Origin: Ochotona curzoniae | Taxonomy: Eukaryota > Chordata > Mammalia > Lagomorpha > Ochotonidae | DNA length: 64,000 nucleotides | Reading direction: 5' to 3' | Assembly: GCF_017591425.1 (NCBI RefSeq) | Contig: NW_024467104.1 | Location: 3,038,001-3,102,000, forward strand | Shown: in pieces, positions 54,665 through 64,000 of the stretch | Layout: every line of letters starts with the position of its first letter | Position numbering within the stretch: position 1 is the first letter of the stretch | Program-made: the position numbers and the translations under genes | Notes under the pieces: generated by a model | Seen by the model: only the letters and a program-made list of their open reading frames with translations | Databases searched by the model: none | What the model was told of the DNA's origin: nothing

Positions 54665-54990
54665 TTTTTTTTTAAGATTGATTTTTACATGAAAATCAGA
54701 GTTACAGAGCAAAGGACAGACAGAGAGATCTTCATCCACAGGTTCACTCCTCCAAATGGCCACAATGGTCAGAGCTGATGCAATCCAGGAGCCAGGAGCT
54801 TCTGCTGGTTCTCCCACATAGATTCAGGGCCCAAGACTTTGGGGCATCCTTCATTGCTTTCCCAGGCCATTATCAGCAAGTTGAATCAAAAGTGAAGCAG
54901 TTGGCGCTCGAACTGGAGCTCATTAGGGATGTTGGCACTGCAGACGAAGGGGTAGTGTGCTTCCCACCTATGCCACCCCATCCGTTGTTC
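54665..54990 (-). mobile_element. C-SINE, diverged subtype
   Basis: Reverse SINE from a T-rich tail, with ttcactcctccaaatggcc and gttctcccacatagattc. The head reads ggcgctcgaactgg, unlike the ttctaatcc type in the young copies. Confidence 0.75.
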
Positions 54991-55227
54991 ATCTCAGTCA
55001 CAAAAGTAAGGTATGCTGGTTACTCACACAAGTATAAAAACCCCTCATTGGCCTTAACAAGTTAACAACTCCTCACCTCACCTCCCTTTTTGCCCTGCTT
55101 TCTCACCGTTTGAGGAAACTGGTGTCCTTACTCATAGCGACTTAGTATTGAATATCTCACCTTTCATAACTTTTAAATTTGCCTTCTATATGTGATGGCT
55201 AACAAATTCACACCAGCTCATTCTTTT
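54991..55227. other. Unique spacer
   Basis: No recognised feature between two SINEs. Confidence 0.35.
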
Positions 55228-55512
55228 TTTAAAAAAAAATGTATTTGTTTCTATTTATTTGAGAGTGAAAGTTACAGGGAGAGAGAGAAAGAGAGCAAGA
55301 AACAGAGAATCTTCCATCCACTGACTCACTCCCCACATGGCCACAATGGTGGGTGCTATGCCAGCCAAAGTCAGGAGCCTTGAATTCCATCTGGTCTCCC
55401 ATGTGGATGCAAAAGCCCAAGCAGTTGGGCCATCCTCTGCAGTTTTCCCAGGCACAGTAGCAGGGTGATGGATCGGACATGGAGCATCTCAAGGACTGCG
55501 CCATGCCACCTA
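55228..55512 (-). mobile_element. C-SINE, left member of an inverted pair
   Basis: Reverse SINE from a T/A-rich tail, with tgactcactccccacatggc. It joins a forward SINE directly at its head. Confidence 0.8.
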
Positions 55513-55766
55513 TGGTGCCAGCATCCCATACGGGTACCCGTTCAAGTCCCACTGCTCCACTCCCTGCCCAGCTCCTGGCTTAGAAAGTAGCAAAGGACAG
55601 CTTAAAGCCCTGGGACCCTGTACTCAAGTGGGAGACCCAGAAGCAGCTCCTGACCCCTGGCTTCAGACTCACCCAGCTCCTGTTGTGGCAGCCATTTGGA
55701 GAGTGAACCAAAGAATGTGAGATATTTCTCTAATTCTGCCTTTCAAATAAAAATCTCTAAAGAGGA
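55513..55766 (+). mobile_element. C-SINE, right member of an inverted pair
   Basis: gtgccagcatcccatacggg, then gggaccctgtactcaagtg and a tail caaataaaaatctctaaag. It is head to head with the preceding SINE. Confidence 0.8.
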
Positions 55767-56436
55767 GGTTGTCACGCAAGTTTAGATGATGGAGTAAGAG
55801 TGGTTACATTTTCAAAGTCAATGTGACAGGACTGAAGTGAGGCAGTGCATGCAGATGACATATTTGGGGGGCATTTAAAAAATATGTTATTTTTCAAGAT
55901 AGGTTTCAATAGGCACAAAAGGAATTCCCCTTCTCTACCTTGCCCATTCCTAACCCCCACTGTTTCCCTTCACGTTATTACAATAGTATAGTTACTCGCA
56001 AGCCCAACATTCTACCACTTAAGACTGTCATGGAAATGTAGGCATACACCATGGTACCATAGACCACGGTACTCTACCGTCAAGGTATATTTAACAATTT
56101 CTTTGGTTGCACTCTTTTTATTTAGGAACAGAGATGCATATTGCAACGAATCTTCACTTCCCAAAATGCACATTATGATTATGTATGCTTTGCATCAAAA
56201 TAAACTTACCTTTCACTTCCGTTTTTCCTGCCTTTTTTGCCTAAGTTCCAGCAGGATCTGTTTCTAGCACCATCTGCAGGCAGGACGCAGCACTACATCC
56301 TCACGACTTGGGCATGGAGCCCCATTCTTGGGGATTGCACCAGGAACTGCCCTCATTCTCTGGAGTTGCCAGTGAAGAAACACCCGGGGTGCCATAGGGG
56401 GGCCACTGAGGTGGAAGTAGCATTGCTATTGCCTTC
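55767..56436. other. Unique stretch
   Basis: No repeat or exon recognised. Confidence 0.4.
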
Positions 56437-56730
56437 TTAAAAAGATTTATTTATTTTTATTAGAAAGTCGGATACACAGAGAGGAAGATCTTCCACCTGC
56501 TGATTCACTCCCCAAGTGGCCACAACAGCCAGAGCTGAGCCGATCAGGAGCCAGGAGCTTCTTTCCGGTTTCCCACATGGGTGCAGGGTCCTGAGGCTTT
56601 GAGCCGTCCTCGCCACAGGCAGGGAGCTGGATGGGAAGTGGGGCCACCAGGTCACAAACCGGAGTCCATATGGGATGCAGGTGCATGCAAAGTGAAGACT
56701 TTAGCCTCTAGGCCACCATGCCAAGCCCTG
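56437..56730 (-). mobile_element. C-SINE
   Basis: Reverse SINE with gaggaagatcttccacctgc and a head ccaccatgccaagccc. gctattgcct occurs on both sides (56424 and 56731 region), consistent with a target-site duplication. Confidence 0.88.
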
Positions 56731-58194
56731 CTATTGCCTCTTAAGAAAGGCGCATTACCGTGCCACATCCTAAAACCATAGAATCAGAGTTTCTGGAAAT
56801 GCAACTGGAGAAGGTGCGTTTTGACATAGATTTCATGAAGTGCTGGGCCAGGATTCTCATCAAAGATGCAGATGATTCGGTTGCACCCAGAACTTCCAAG
56901 CTTAAATGTCTTGGTTTTGATTCCCAGATATCACATTAATAATGATAATGATAATAACCTACCCCAGTGATTGTCAAGAACAAGTGGACGGGAAATCACA
57001 AACTAGCAGACCTCCTTAATTTGTAAATGATCTTCTCTACCCATGAGAGTCTTGCAGAATTCAGTTCTTACTTACTCCATCACCTAAATCTTGCAGAATT
57101 GAGGTACTAAGACTATGCAGCTTGATTGCTAAAATTCCACCCGCTCCAGCTCCCAGCTGGCTTCTGGCAAACTAACTGTTTCCTAAACTGTGAAATGGAG
57201 GTAAAAGTCATATTGCAAAGGTCCAGTGACATTATAGGAGCCAACCACAAGCTCTGCTTTTCTGGGACTAGGAGCTGATGGAAAATGCAGCCACGTGGCC
57301 CATCCATGCTGTAATCTGACTTGCATAGTTGAAACGCCCAGCTCTCCTGCATCTGGGTCCTGGGCTTGTCTACCAGGCTTAATGGATTTTTCTCATTCCA
57401 GAGACAGAAAGTGAGCAGACTCCTGTTTGAGGCTCGTGGAGCTCAGGCAGGCTGGCATTACCTGTCCTGCGAGCTCATTGCACTCGTAGGCCAGGTGGAC
57501 TTGGGATTTATACAGAACACTTTTAGCTTCCTGAGTTTCTAGGCGGACACCCTCCCCGCAGGGCAGTTGCTGGAAAGCTCGGGACCTCAGTTGGGAGCAA
57601 TCTGTTTGCAGGAGTGAATGATGTGAGCCCGCTGTGAGCTCCTGGGAGAAAATGTCACCACTTCTGCATCTTTGCACATCCCATTGCAAGCCCCAGAACG
57701 CATATTCCCAGAACATGCTGACTGCAACTTTAAATGCAGAAATCTGCCTATCCTGTGGGGGTGCGGGAGCGCAGGAGAGCTCTCCCGCTTCCAGCCACAG
57801 ACATCTTGTTGCATGTTTAACAGTCCAACTCAAACTGGTTTCTTGCAGCTTCTCTCGTTGCCAGATAGTTCAGCTTCCTCCGAGTTCAGTGTTGCAAGGA
57901 AACCTTGCCTGGAACACTGGAAACACGGCTGCTGATGCACAAGCTGTGACCCCCTGCAGGAGTTCTCACGGACAATTGGAGGGATAGCAGCTCTGTGTGT
58001 ATTTCACCTCGGGTAAGGAGAAGCACTCGTGATGGACCCAACACACCATCAACTTTTACACAAACATGCTTTCTGTGAGTCACAGAAGCAATTGCCACCT
58101 CCTTCCCCTCTGTCGAGCCTGTGTTCTTCCCTTTGATCGACTTCTCAGATATAGCATCCACAACTGAAAGCATCAAGCCAATGTAAAGCATTTA
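56731..58194. other. Unique stretch left of the first CpG island
   Basis: 57390-58000 is GC-richer, with overlapping open frames on both strands (for example a 146-codon minus frame, 57833-57393). None has recognisable motifs. They look like by-products of base composition. Confidence 0.4.
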
Positions 58195-58790
58195 GATCCC
58201 CGGTATGAGGATGCCTAACTCGAGCTGGCAGTCCCTCAGTTCCGCGAGTCCCTGGAAGTCGGTCCATCTGCGAAGTGCGCCAAGACCCCCGCCAGAGCCC
58301 ACCGAAGGAGCAGGCTGCGGTGGGAGCGGAGGAATCCGAACCCAGGGAGGCGCGACGCCTCTGCGTGCCTCCCATTCCTGCAAGACTGCACCCCTCCACC
58401 CAGGGGCCCAGACAGCCATCTGGCGGAGTCGACGGAATTGGTTGCTCAAAGCTCATCACCGGACGCAGAAGGGGGTCGTGAACTAAGTGAGGGGGACAGG
58501 GCTTGATGACACCCGAGTCGCGTCGGGCGAAGAAATAGTGTGGGTGGGTGGGCGCACACCCGCCGGGCCAGGCTCTGGACCCAGGAGCGATCGCGCTGTC
58601 CCCCTGCGGCTCTTATGGCGTAAGTACCGCCCACAACCAGCCCGAGCACAAAGCTCTTTGCCCACTGGCTGCAGCGAGTGTCCGTCTGGCAGGAGGTTCC
58701 TGTGGGCAGCGTAGAGCGCGGCTTTTGAAAGTCCCTGTACGTTACCGGCGGGGATGGGACAAACTCGCTCCTTTGGGCAGTGGTTTTTCT
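58195..58790. promoter_or_regulatory. CpG-island-like region 1
   Basis: Dense CpG in otherwise CpG-poor DNA, with an ATTGG (inverted CCAAT) box at 58437-58441. A strong plus-strand splice donor, gtaagt, lies at 58620-58625, so a plus-strand first exon could end at 58619. Several long open frames here come from high GC and have no family. The gene served is unknown. Confidence 0.5.
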
Positions 58791-59253
58791 GATCCCGGAA
58801 GAGCGTGGAAGCCTTTAGTGGGCGATTGGCAAGGACACTAACAGAAGTCTAGTAGCTTTGTAATAGCTACAGAGTCCTCCGTAGTAACTGGACAGTCATA
58901 GGGCTTGTCTTGTTTCACTTCCTCTCGGGGATGAGACACCATGGCCCAGTGGTGCTTGATGTCTTGAGTCTGAACGTTGTATTATTATTATTATTATTAA
59001 TTATTACTATTATTTTACCATTTCAGGAGGAAGAATAAATCCAAACCTTGTTTCTCCACCACTGATGACAGTAGACGCCAGTTACACTCTGGATTCGTCA
59101 AGAATTGCATCAGGACTATAGAACACAGGGCATTTGGTGTTGCTGAAAGAGTATGGAATGTTGAAAGTACAGCTATGCTTTAGCGATCCTCGTGGGACCA
59201 ACACTCTTACCACCACACGCAGCTTTTGGAAGGCAACACGCTCCTTTTTAGTT
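58791..59253. other. Unique stretch with (ATT)n
   Basis: Contains an ATT microsatellite at 58979-59013. No gene. Confidence 0.5.
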
Positions 59254-59586
59254 TGTTAAGATTTAAAAAAAAATTTTTTTTTTATCTGAAAGGAAGATTT
59301 ACAAAGAGGAGAGACAGGAAGATCCACTGCTTCATCGCTCCCCGCCCCTCCCCAAATGGCCACAGTGGCCAGAGCTGAGCTGATCCACAGCCAGGAGTCA
59401 GGAGCCTCTTCCAGGTCTCCCATACAGGTGCCAAAGCTCTAGGCCGTCCTCAATTGCTTTCCCAGGCTACAAGCAGGGATCTGGATGGGAAGTGGAGCAG
59501 TCAGGACATGAATTGACAGCATATGGGATCCCAGTGTATGCAAGGTGAGGATTTAGTCACTAGGCTACATACAGCTCCAGGCCCAG
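59254..59586 (-). mobile_element. C-SINE
   Basis: Reverse SINE from an A/T-rich tail, with ctcttccaggtctcccatac and a head ctccaggccca. Confidence 0.85.
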
Positions 59587-59754
59587 GTAACACACTGTTA
59601 AAGGAAAAAAAAAGGTTATAATCCTTTCTCTTGTGTTGTCTAGAATATATTTGGGGAAATCATATAGCTAAGTGCTTATTAAATGCAAAATACTAAGACT
59701 ATGAATTAACAGTGCAATTGATGGATACTTAACATCACTAGAAACGTAGTCGTG

Positions 59755-60046
59755 GGTCTGGCACGGTGGCCTAGCGACTAAAGTCCTTGCTTTGAATGTG
59801 CCGGAATCCCATATAGATGCCGGTTCTAATCCTGGCATTCCCACTTCCCATCCAGCTCCCTGCTTGTGGTCTGGGAGGGCAGTCGAGGATGGCCCAAGCC
59901 TTAGGACCCTGCACACACATGGGAGACCCAGATGAGGCTCCAGGCTGGTCACTTGGGGAGCGAACCATCCAATGGAAGATCTTCCTCTGTCTCTCTTCCT
60001 CTCTGTATATCTGACTTTGCAACAAAAAAATAAAATAAATCTTTAA
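59755..60046 (+). mobile_element. C-SINE with internal deletion
   Basis: Head ggtctggcacggtggcctag, then ggaatcccatatagatgccg and a tail acaaaaaaataaaataaatc. About 40 bp of the core between caggct and cacttggggag are missing. agtcg repeats at both ends. Confidence 0.88.
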
Positions 60047-62027
60047 AAGAAAAGTAGTCGGGCAAAAATTAAACAGCTGATATTTACTGGAAACAATAAA
60101 TTCCAGGAAAAGAGTACCTAGAATTATTTTACATGCATTATCTGTTCTAGTAGTTAATAAAACTTAATATACTAGGTATTATTATCATCCATATTTTGCA
60201 AGTGAAGAAACTGAAGCCTAAGTTACTTAAGGCTTTCAAGTCAGACTTTGCAGATCAGTTTTTAATTGGTGTATTATTTAATTCAAAACATGCAAAATCA
60301 GCTTTATGTGTGAAACAAGGAAACATAGGCTTCCCTTTAAACGATATGCAAATGACGATACTAAGTCAAGATGCACAATGGCTTTTAACATACAGAGAAA
60401 AGAATGATTAATTTACATTATGAAGTCAGCATCATGTGGAAAATACCCTTAAAAGAGTAATCTAAAATAATCAGATCTGCAGAAGCAGAGGTGGCAAGGG
60501 AGATAAGAAAATATTTGTCAAGCTAGTAAGTTTTGATTAGCTAAAATAAACAAGTTCCAGGGGGCTGTACAGCATTTTGTTGATAATTCACAACAGTATG
60601 TGGCATATTGAAACATGCCTAGAATCGAAATCAATGCACTGTTGCTTTAACACGTTTGAAAATGGTATGCTTCTTGGGGAAAATAATAAAATATGTGGCT
60701 TATTTCTACGCCTCATGGTAAGAGTAAACAGGATTATGCTTTTGTGTCATGCAATGCATGGGGTCTTCGCAGCTTTACTAGGTGTAATTTTACTGCTCTC
60801 ACTTCCCGCTCCCATTCTTTTTTTATTTTCCTTCTTTCACCTGTTGTTGTTCCCGCTAGCCAAGTTTGTACTGTTGCTTTCCCCTCCTCCACGCCCCACC
60901 CCAGTTGAAGGCCCTGTCAACTTTTTTTTTTTCCACTTCTGAGATGAGAGTACTTAACACATTTAAGAGTAAGAACTTTCAAATTAACAATTCAATTAAA
61001 CCTATCAGTAAGAGCAGCAAGTCTGCTGCAGGGAAAGTTCTTAACTTTAGAGACCTCCTGTTTGTTTGTCAGGAAGCTTTCCCATCCCCAAATTCCAGCA
61101 AAAGGAAAGTAATGAGAGGATTTTTGCGATGCATCTCTAACTGTAATGATTTTACTCTCAAGCAAGATCCTCAGTTATTTTTGCTGCCGATTTTATTTTA
61201 CAATTTACTTTACCAAATAAACCTAACCAAGAGGAGAGAAAGAAAGATCCTTCTTTAACGACACCTAATAAGAACAGGGGGTGGGGGGACCTCAGAATTT
61301 AATACATCTAGATTTGTTTCTGGAATATATATTTAATGTAGTCAATAAATTCATAAAAAGAAAAAGAATCCAATAGAACAGCCTGCTGAAGCATGAGAGA
61401 GGATTCAGTCCCCATTAGCAGCTAGAAAACTACTCTAATCACCAAAAAAAGAAAGCCATTTTATACACACACAGTTGACAAATACTAAAATTTACACATT
61501 AAAAATTTCTGATGCAGGCATAAAGTAACAAAACTCCCACTTGCTGTGGGTGAGAGTGCCAGCTTGTAAAAGTATTTTGTAGCATATTTGGCAGTAGCAC
61601 CCTATGAAGATGGGTATGAATTTAGCCTGGAGTTAAGCAACTCCATTTTGAAGTGGAGTATACTTGCAAGGAACGAGGAACACCAAGCGCTACGATTTGG
61701 GTCCGTAACAGTGCACGCCTTCCATGCATCCAGGAATCCACGCCAATCAGTCCACAAAATGTTGACACCTGGAGCTCAGAGGACAGCGCTGCAGACAGAG
61801 ACCGGGCTGACAGATTTGAGCAACGTCACCGAAAAGACCAAGGGAGAAACTCACCATGCTTACAATCTGGAATCATTGTCATTGCACCCGCTTTTTAAAT
61901 GAGCCCAGCTCTGCTCTCTCTCCTGATTCTACCCTTCCCAGACTGACTTATTCCTGTATCCTCATGGAATACATCCAGCACTTTAGATTTCACAACGATT
62001 TGCAGCTGTTACTTTTGCTTTTAGGAT
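60047..62027. other. Unique stretch between SINE and CpG island 2
   Basis: No repeat recognised in 2 kb. Frames such as 60577-60942 and 61588-61902 (plus) have no known family. The latter precedes the CpG island and could only be tested by comparison. Confidence 0.4.
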
Positions 62028-62640
62028 GCACGGATCTCACGTCTGTGTAGTTGGAATAACCGGTTCCCTTTGCTGGTCATGTCCGTTTGCGGCAAGGGCG
62101 TGCCATGCGCCCCTGGTTCTCCTTGGGGTTTGCTCTGTCTGCTGGGGAATGTTACTTCCCTTCCCGGCAAGCGCCAGAACCGCTGCAGCCCTCTTGTCCA
62201 CACTCAGCCCAGCCTTGACAGCTCCAGCGTGCCGGCTTTCACCGGCTCCTCCTCAACTCTCATCTCCACGCAGGAACTGCCTACCGGGAATCTCCCCATC
62301 CTGACTTCCAGCGCGCTGGCATCGGGATGCCTGCAGTGTGCCACTCCCGGTTCCACCCACTTCCGCGACTGGGCGCCCGCGCGCTCTCTAACCAGTCCGG
62401 GCCAGCCCAAACCGACCTAAGCCGGCTAGAATCTTCCAGAAGAGCAGCCAATCGCCTTCCGGGGACTTCAGGCTTCTCCATTGGCCAGTCGCCGCTGTTC
62501 CCTGGGCGGAGTCAGCTCTCCAAGCGCAGGCTTTTTCAATCTGGAAGGAAGACGCTCATATTGGCAGCAGGTGCTGGCTAGAGACGTCTTTGGTGGTGGG
62601 CGAACTCAGCTGTTACGTGAGTTACCCCTTTGCTTTTGGG
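62028..62640 (+). promoter_or_regulatory. CpG-island promoter 2, possible first exon ending at 62616
   Basis: High CpG density, two CCAAT boxes in opposite orientation (ccaat 62448-62452, attgg 62480-62484, about 32 bp apart) and a GC box gggcgg at 62504-62509. A donor gtgagt at 62617 could end an untranslated first exon on the plus strand. Paired NF-Y boxes are common in cell-cycle gene promoters. In human the FAM111 genes lie on this side of the GLYAT cluster on the plus strand. The gene assignment is inference from synteny only. Confidence 0.5.
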
Positions 62641-64000
62641 ACTGATCTGGCATTTGGGGGAAGAAAACGGCTGGGCATGGGGGAAACTGCCCACTGTCCA
62701 CCGGGTTAGGCTTGGTACAGTTCTGTTTTATTACTTGGAAACTTGCGTTTGTCTTTGTCAAAGTGTGTAAAGTGTATCGCGTCTGTGAGAGAAGAGAACA
62801 GGTTTGGCTAAATCGCGGCAGGTGCAGCAACTCAGGGTTTTCTTACGACTGAAGCGGAAATGAATGACGAGGTTTTGGAAGAGAATGTGGTGAGAGTGGG
62901 GGGGGGACGAAAGTGAAAGTCTCCACAAAGACAGTCCCACAGCAGTTTCTAAAAAGGCAGGCGATGTTTTTTTTTCAAGTCCTTATGCCCACTTGCCCAG
63001 AGCTTACGTGGGTACACACACTTGCTGGCTAGAACAGTATAGCTGCATTCCTGTGGAGCTCAGAAAGTCATCATGGTCTCCTCCACTAAGAGAGGAGGGG
63101 GATCAGATTTGAGTTCAGCTGCTGCTGGTGTGCAAATCACCCAGCGGAATCGGCGAGTGTGGCCAGCAGCCTCCGCGACTGGAACCGAACGGGGATCCCT
63201 GGGCCTAGGCCAGAAGGAAATGTCTAACCAGACAGCAAGATGCAGATTGTACTTCAGTAGCTGCTTCTTGGCCTTCTCTATACTGGGAAGGGTGGAGTCG
63301 TGGGCTTGGACTACTGGTTTAGGCCTGGAGAGGAAGGGGGAGAAGCAAAAGAAGGGGTGGAAGGAAGAGGGATTGGTGCCAGGGGGGCGGTCAGGTGGGC
63401 TGGGGAAGACCCCCTGGGGCGGGCTGCGCTGCCTCATCCCTTTCCTATAGGTCAAGCAAGTCCTTCCTATCAGTAAAAACCCTGGCAAACCCTGGCGTCT
63501 GCAAACAGAGAGCAGAGGTGGTAATGAATGGGCTAGTGCCTTTCATTTCTTAATCGTTCCTTACTGTTGTAATCGCTATTGGACTGGAAAATTCATTTTC
63601 CCTTCTACCTACTGTATTTTACCTTCTGTGTCTTTTAATCAAGCTCTGTAACATGAGTCAACAGGCACCCCAAATATCCCCAGCTATGCCTTCCTTCAAG
63701 GATCCCTTTAAGATCCTACCTCCTCAATTCTATAACCGCCTTTGTCTACACAGGGTCTCTGCTGTTTAGAAACTATCGCCGTGGTAAGTGTATTGCTATC
63801 GATAATAGTAACAGTAGTAATATTTGCTGGGAAATCTCCAGCTGTGTCCCAGCTGTTTTTGTAAGTTTTTCAGTTCTGTTTGTATTTTCAGATCTGCCTA
63901 ACCATGGTGGTTGTTGCTAGTGCCGCTCCCATCTTAGGATGAGGAAAATAAAGCAGACTAATCATCAGTTACTATATACAAGGTTGTGAAGCTAAAAGGT
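62641..64000. other. Downstream of CpG island 2
   Basis: Probably first-intron sequence if the promoter above is real. The GC-richer part at 63060-63430 has overlapping frames on both strands (142 codons minus, 125 codons plus) with no recognisable domain. No coding exon identified. Confidence 0.35.

Noticed and set aside
57393..57833. 146-codon minus-strand frame near the CpG island
   Set aside because: No domain or repeat of a known family. Equally long frames overlap it on the other strand, as expected in GC-rich DNA.
58145..58841. Several long frames in CpG island 1
   Set aside because: High GC removes stop codons in all frames. No protein family recognised.
63060..63488. 142-codon minus and 125-codon plus frames
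   Set aside because: Mutually overlapping on opposite strands, low-complexity composition, no recognisable motif.
1..64000. CRISPR array, operon or phage-like system
   Set aside because: The DNA is mammalian. The repeats are SINEs, L1s and microsatellites, with no regularly spaced direct repeats and unique spacers.

Overview
The window is mammalian nuclear DNA from a lagomorph, most likely a pika (Ochotona). The evidence is more than 35 copies or fragments of a lagomorph C-type, tRNA-derived SINE on both strands, several lagomorph L1 pieces, GT-AG spliced exons of a vertebrate liver gene, and the absence of any prokaryotic gene organisation. Pika is preferred over rabbit only from the sequence of the youngest SINE copies, so the genus is tentative.

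Two complete protein-coding genes can be read, both on the minus strand in tandem. Gene A (coding exons between 4248 and 16258, 295 aa) is the GLYAT ortholog. Gene B (30188 to 34867, 299 aa) is a second GLYAT-type paralog. Both have five coding exons with the same phases, and the first four exons are the same size (78, 108, 127 and 172 nt). Every junction has a GT donor and an AG acceptor, and both frames stay open to a stop. Both products should be mitochondrial acyl-CoA:glycine N-acyltransferases that make hippurate-type conjugates in liver and kidney. Each keeps the glutamate (residue 226) that serves as general base in characterised GLYAT.

Layout: 1-3117 is a SINE-rich block repeated almost unchanged at 25553-28670, so each copy lies 3' of one GLYAT gene. 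Next come gene A and its repeat-filled introns (4.2-16.3 kb), an upstream region with a 5' L1 fragment and a 3' L1 end (16.6-19.2 kb), largely unique DNA (19.2-25 kb), the second block, and compact gene B (30.2-34.9 kb). From 35 to 57 kb there are interspersed repeats, a processed FCF1 pseudogene (about 41.9-42.6 kb) and an unclassified block with a degenerate minisatellite (52.3-54.2 kb). Two CpG-rich promoter-like islands lie at 58.2-58.8 and 62.0-62.6 kb. In human, DNA on the 5' side of GLYAT leads through GLYATL genes to FAM111B and FAM111A. The 62 kb island, which has paired CCAAT boxes, could therefore be the promoter of a plus-strand FAM111-type gene. That is inference, because no coding exon of that gene is visible.

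I found no convincing new biological system. The most interesting points are the near-identical 3' blocks beside two well-diverged genes, an internally deleted L1 with intact target-site duplications, and two unclassified blocks (11.56-12.12 kb and 52.3-54.2 kb).
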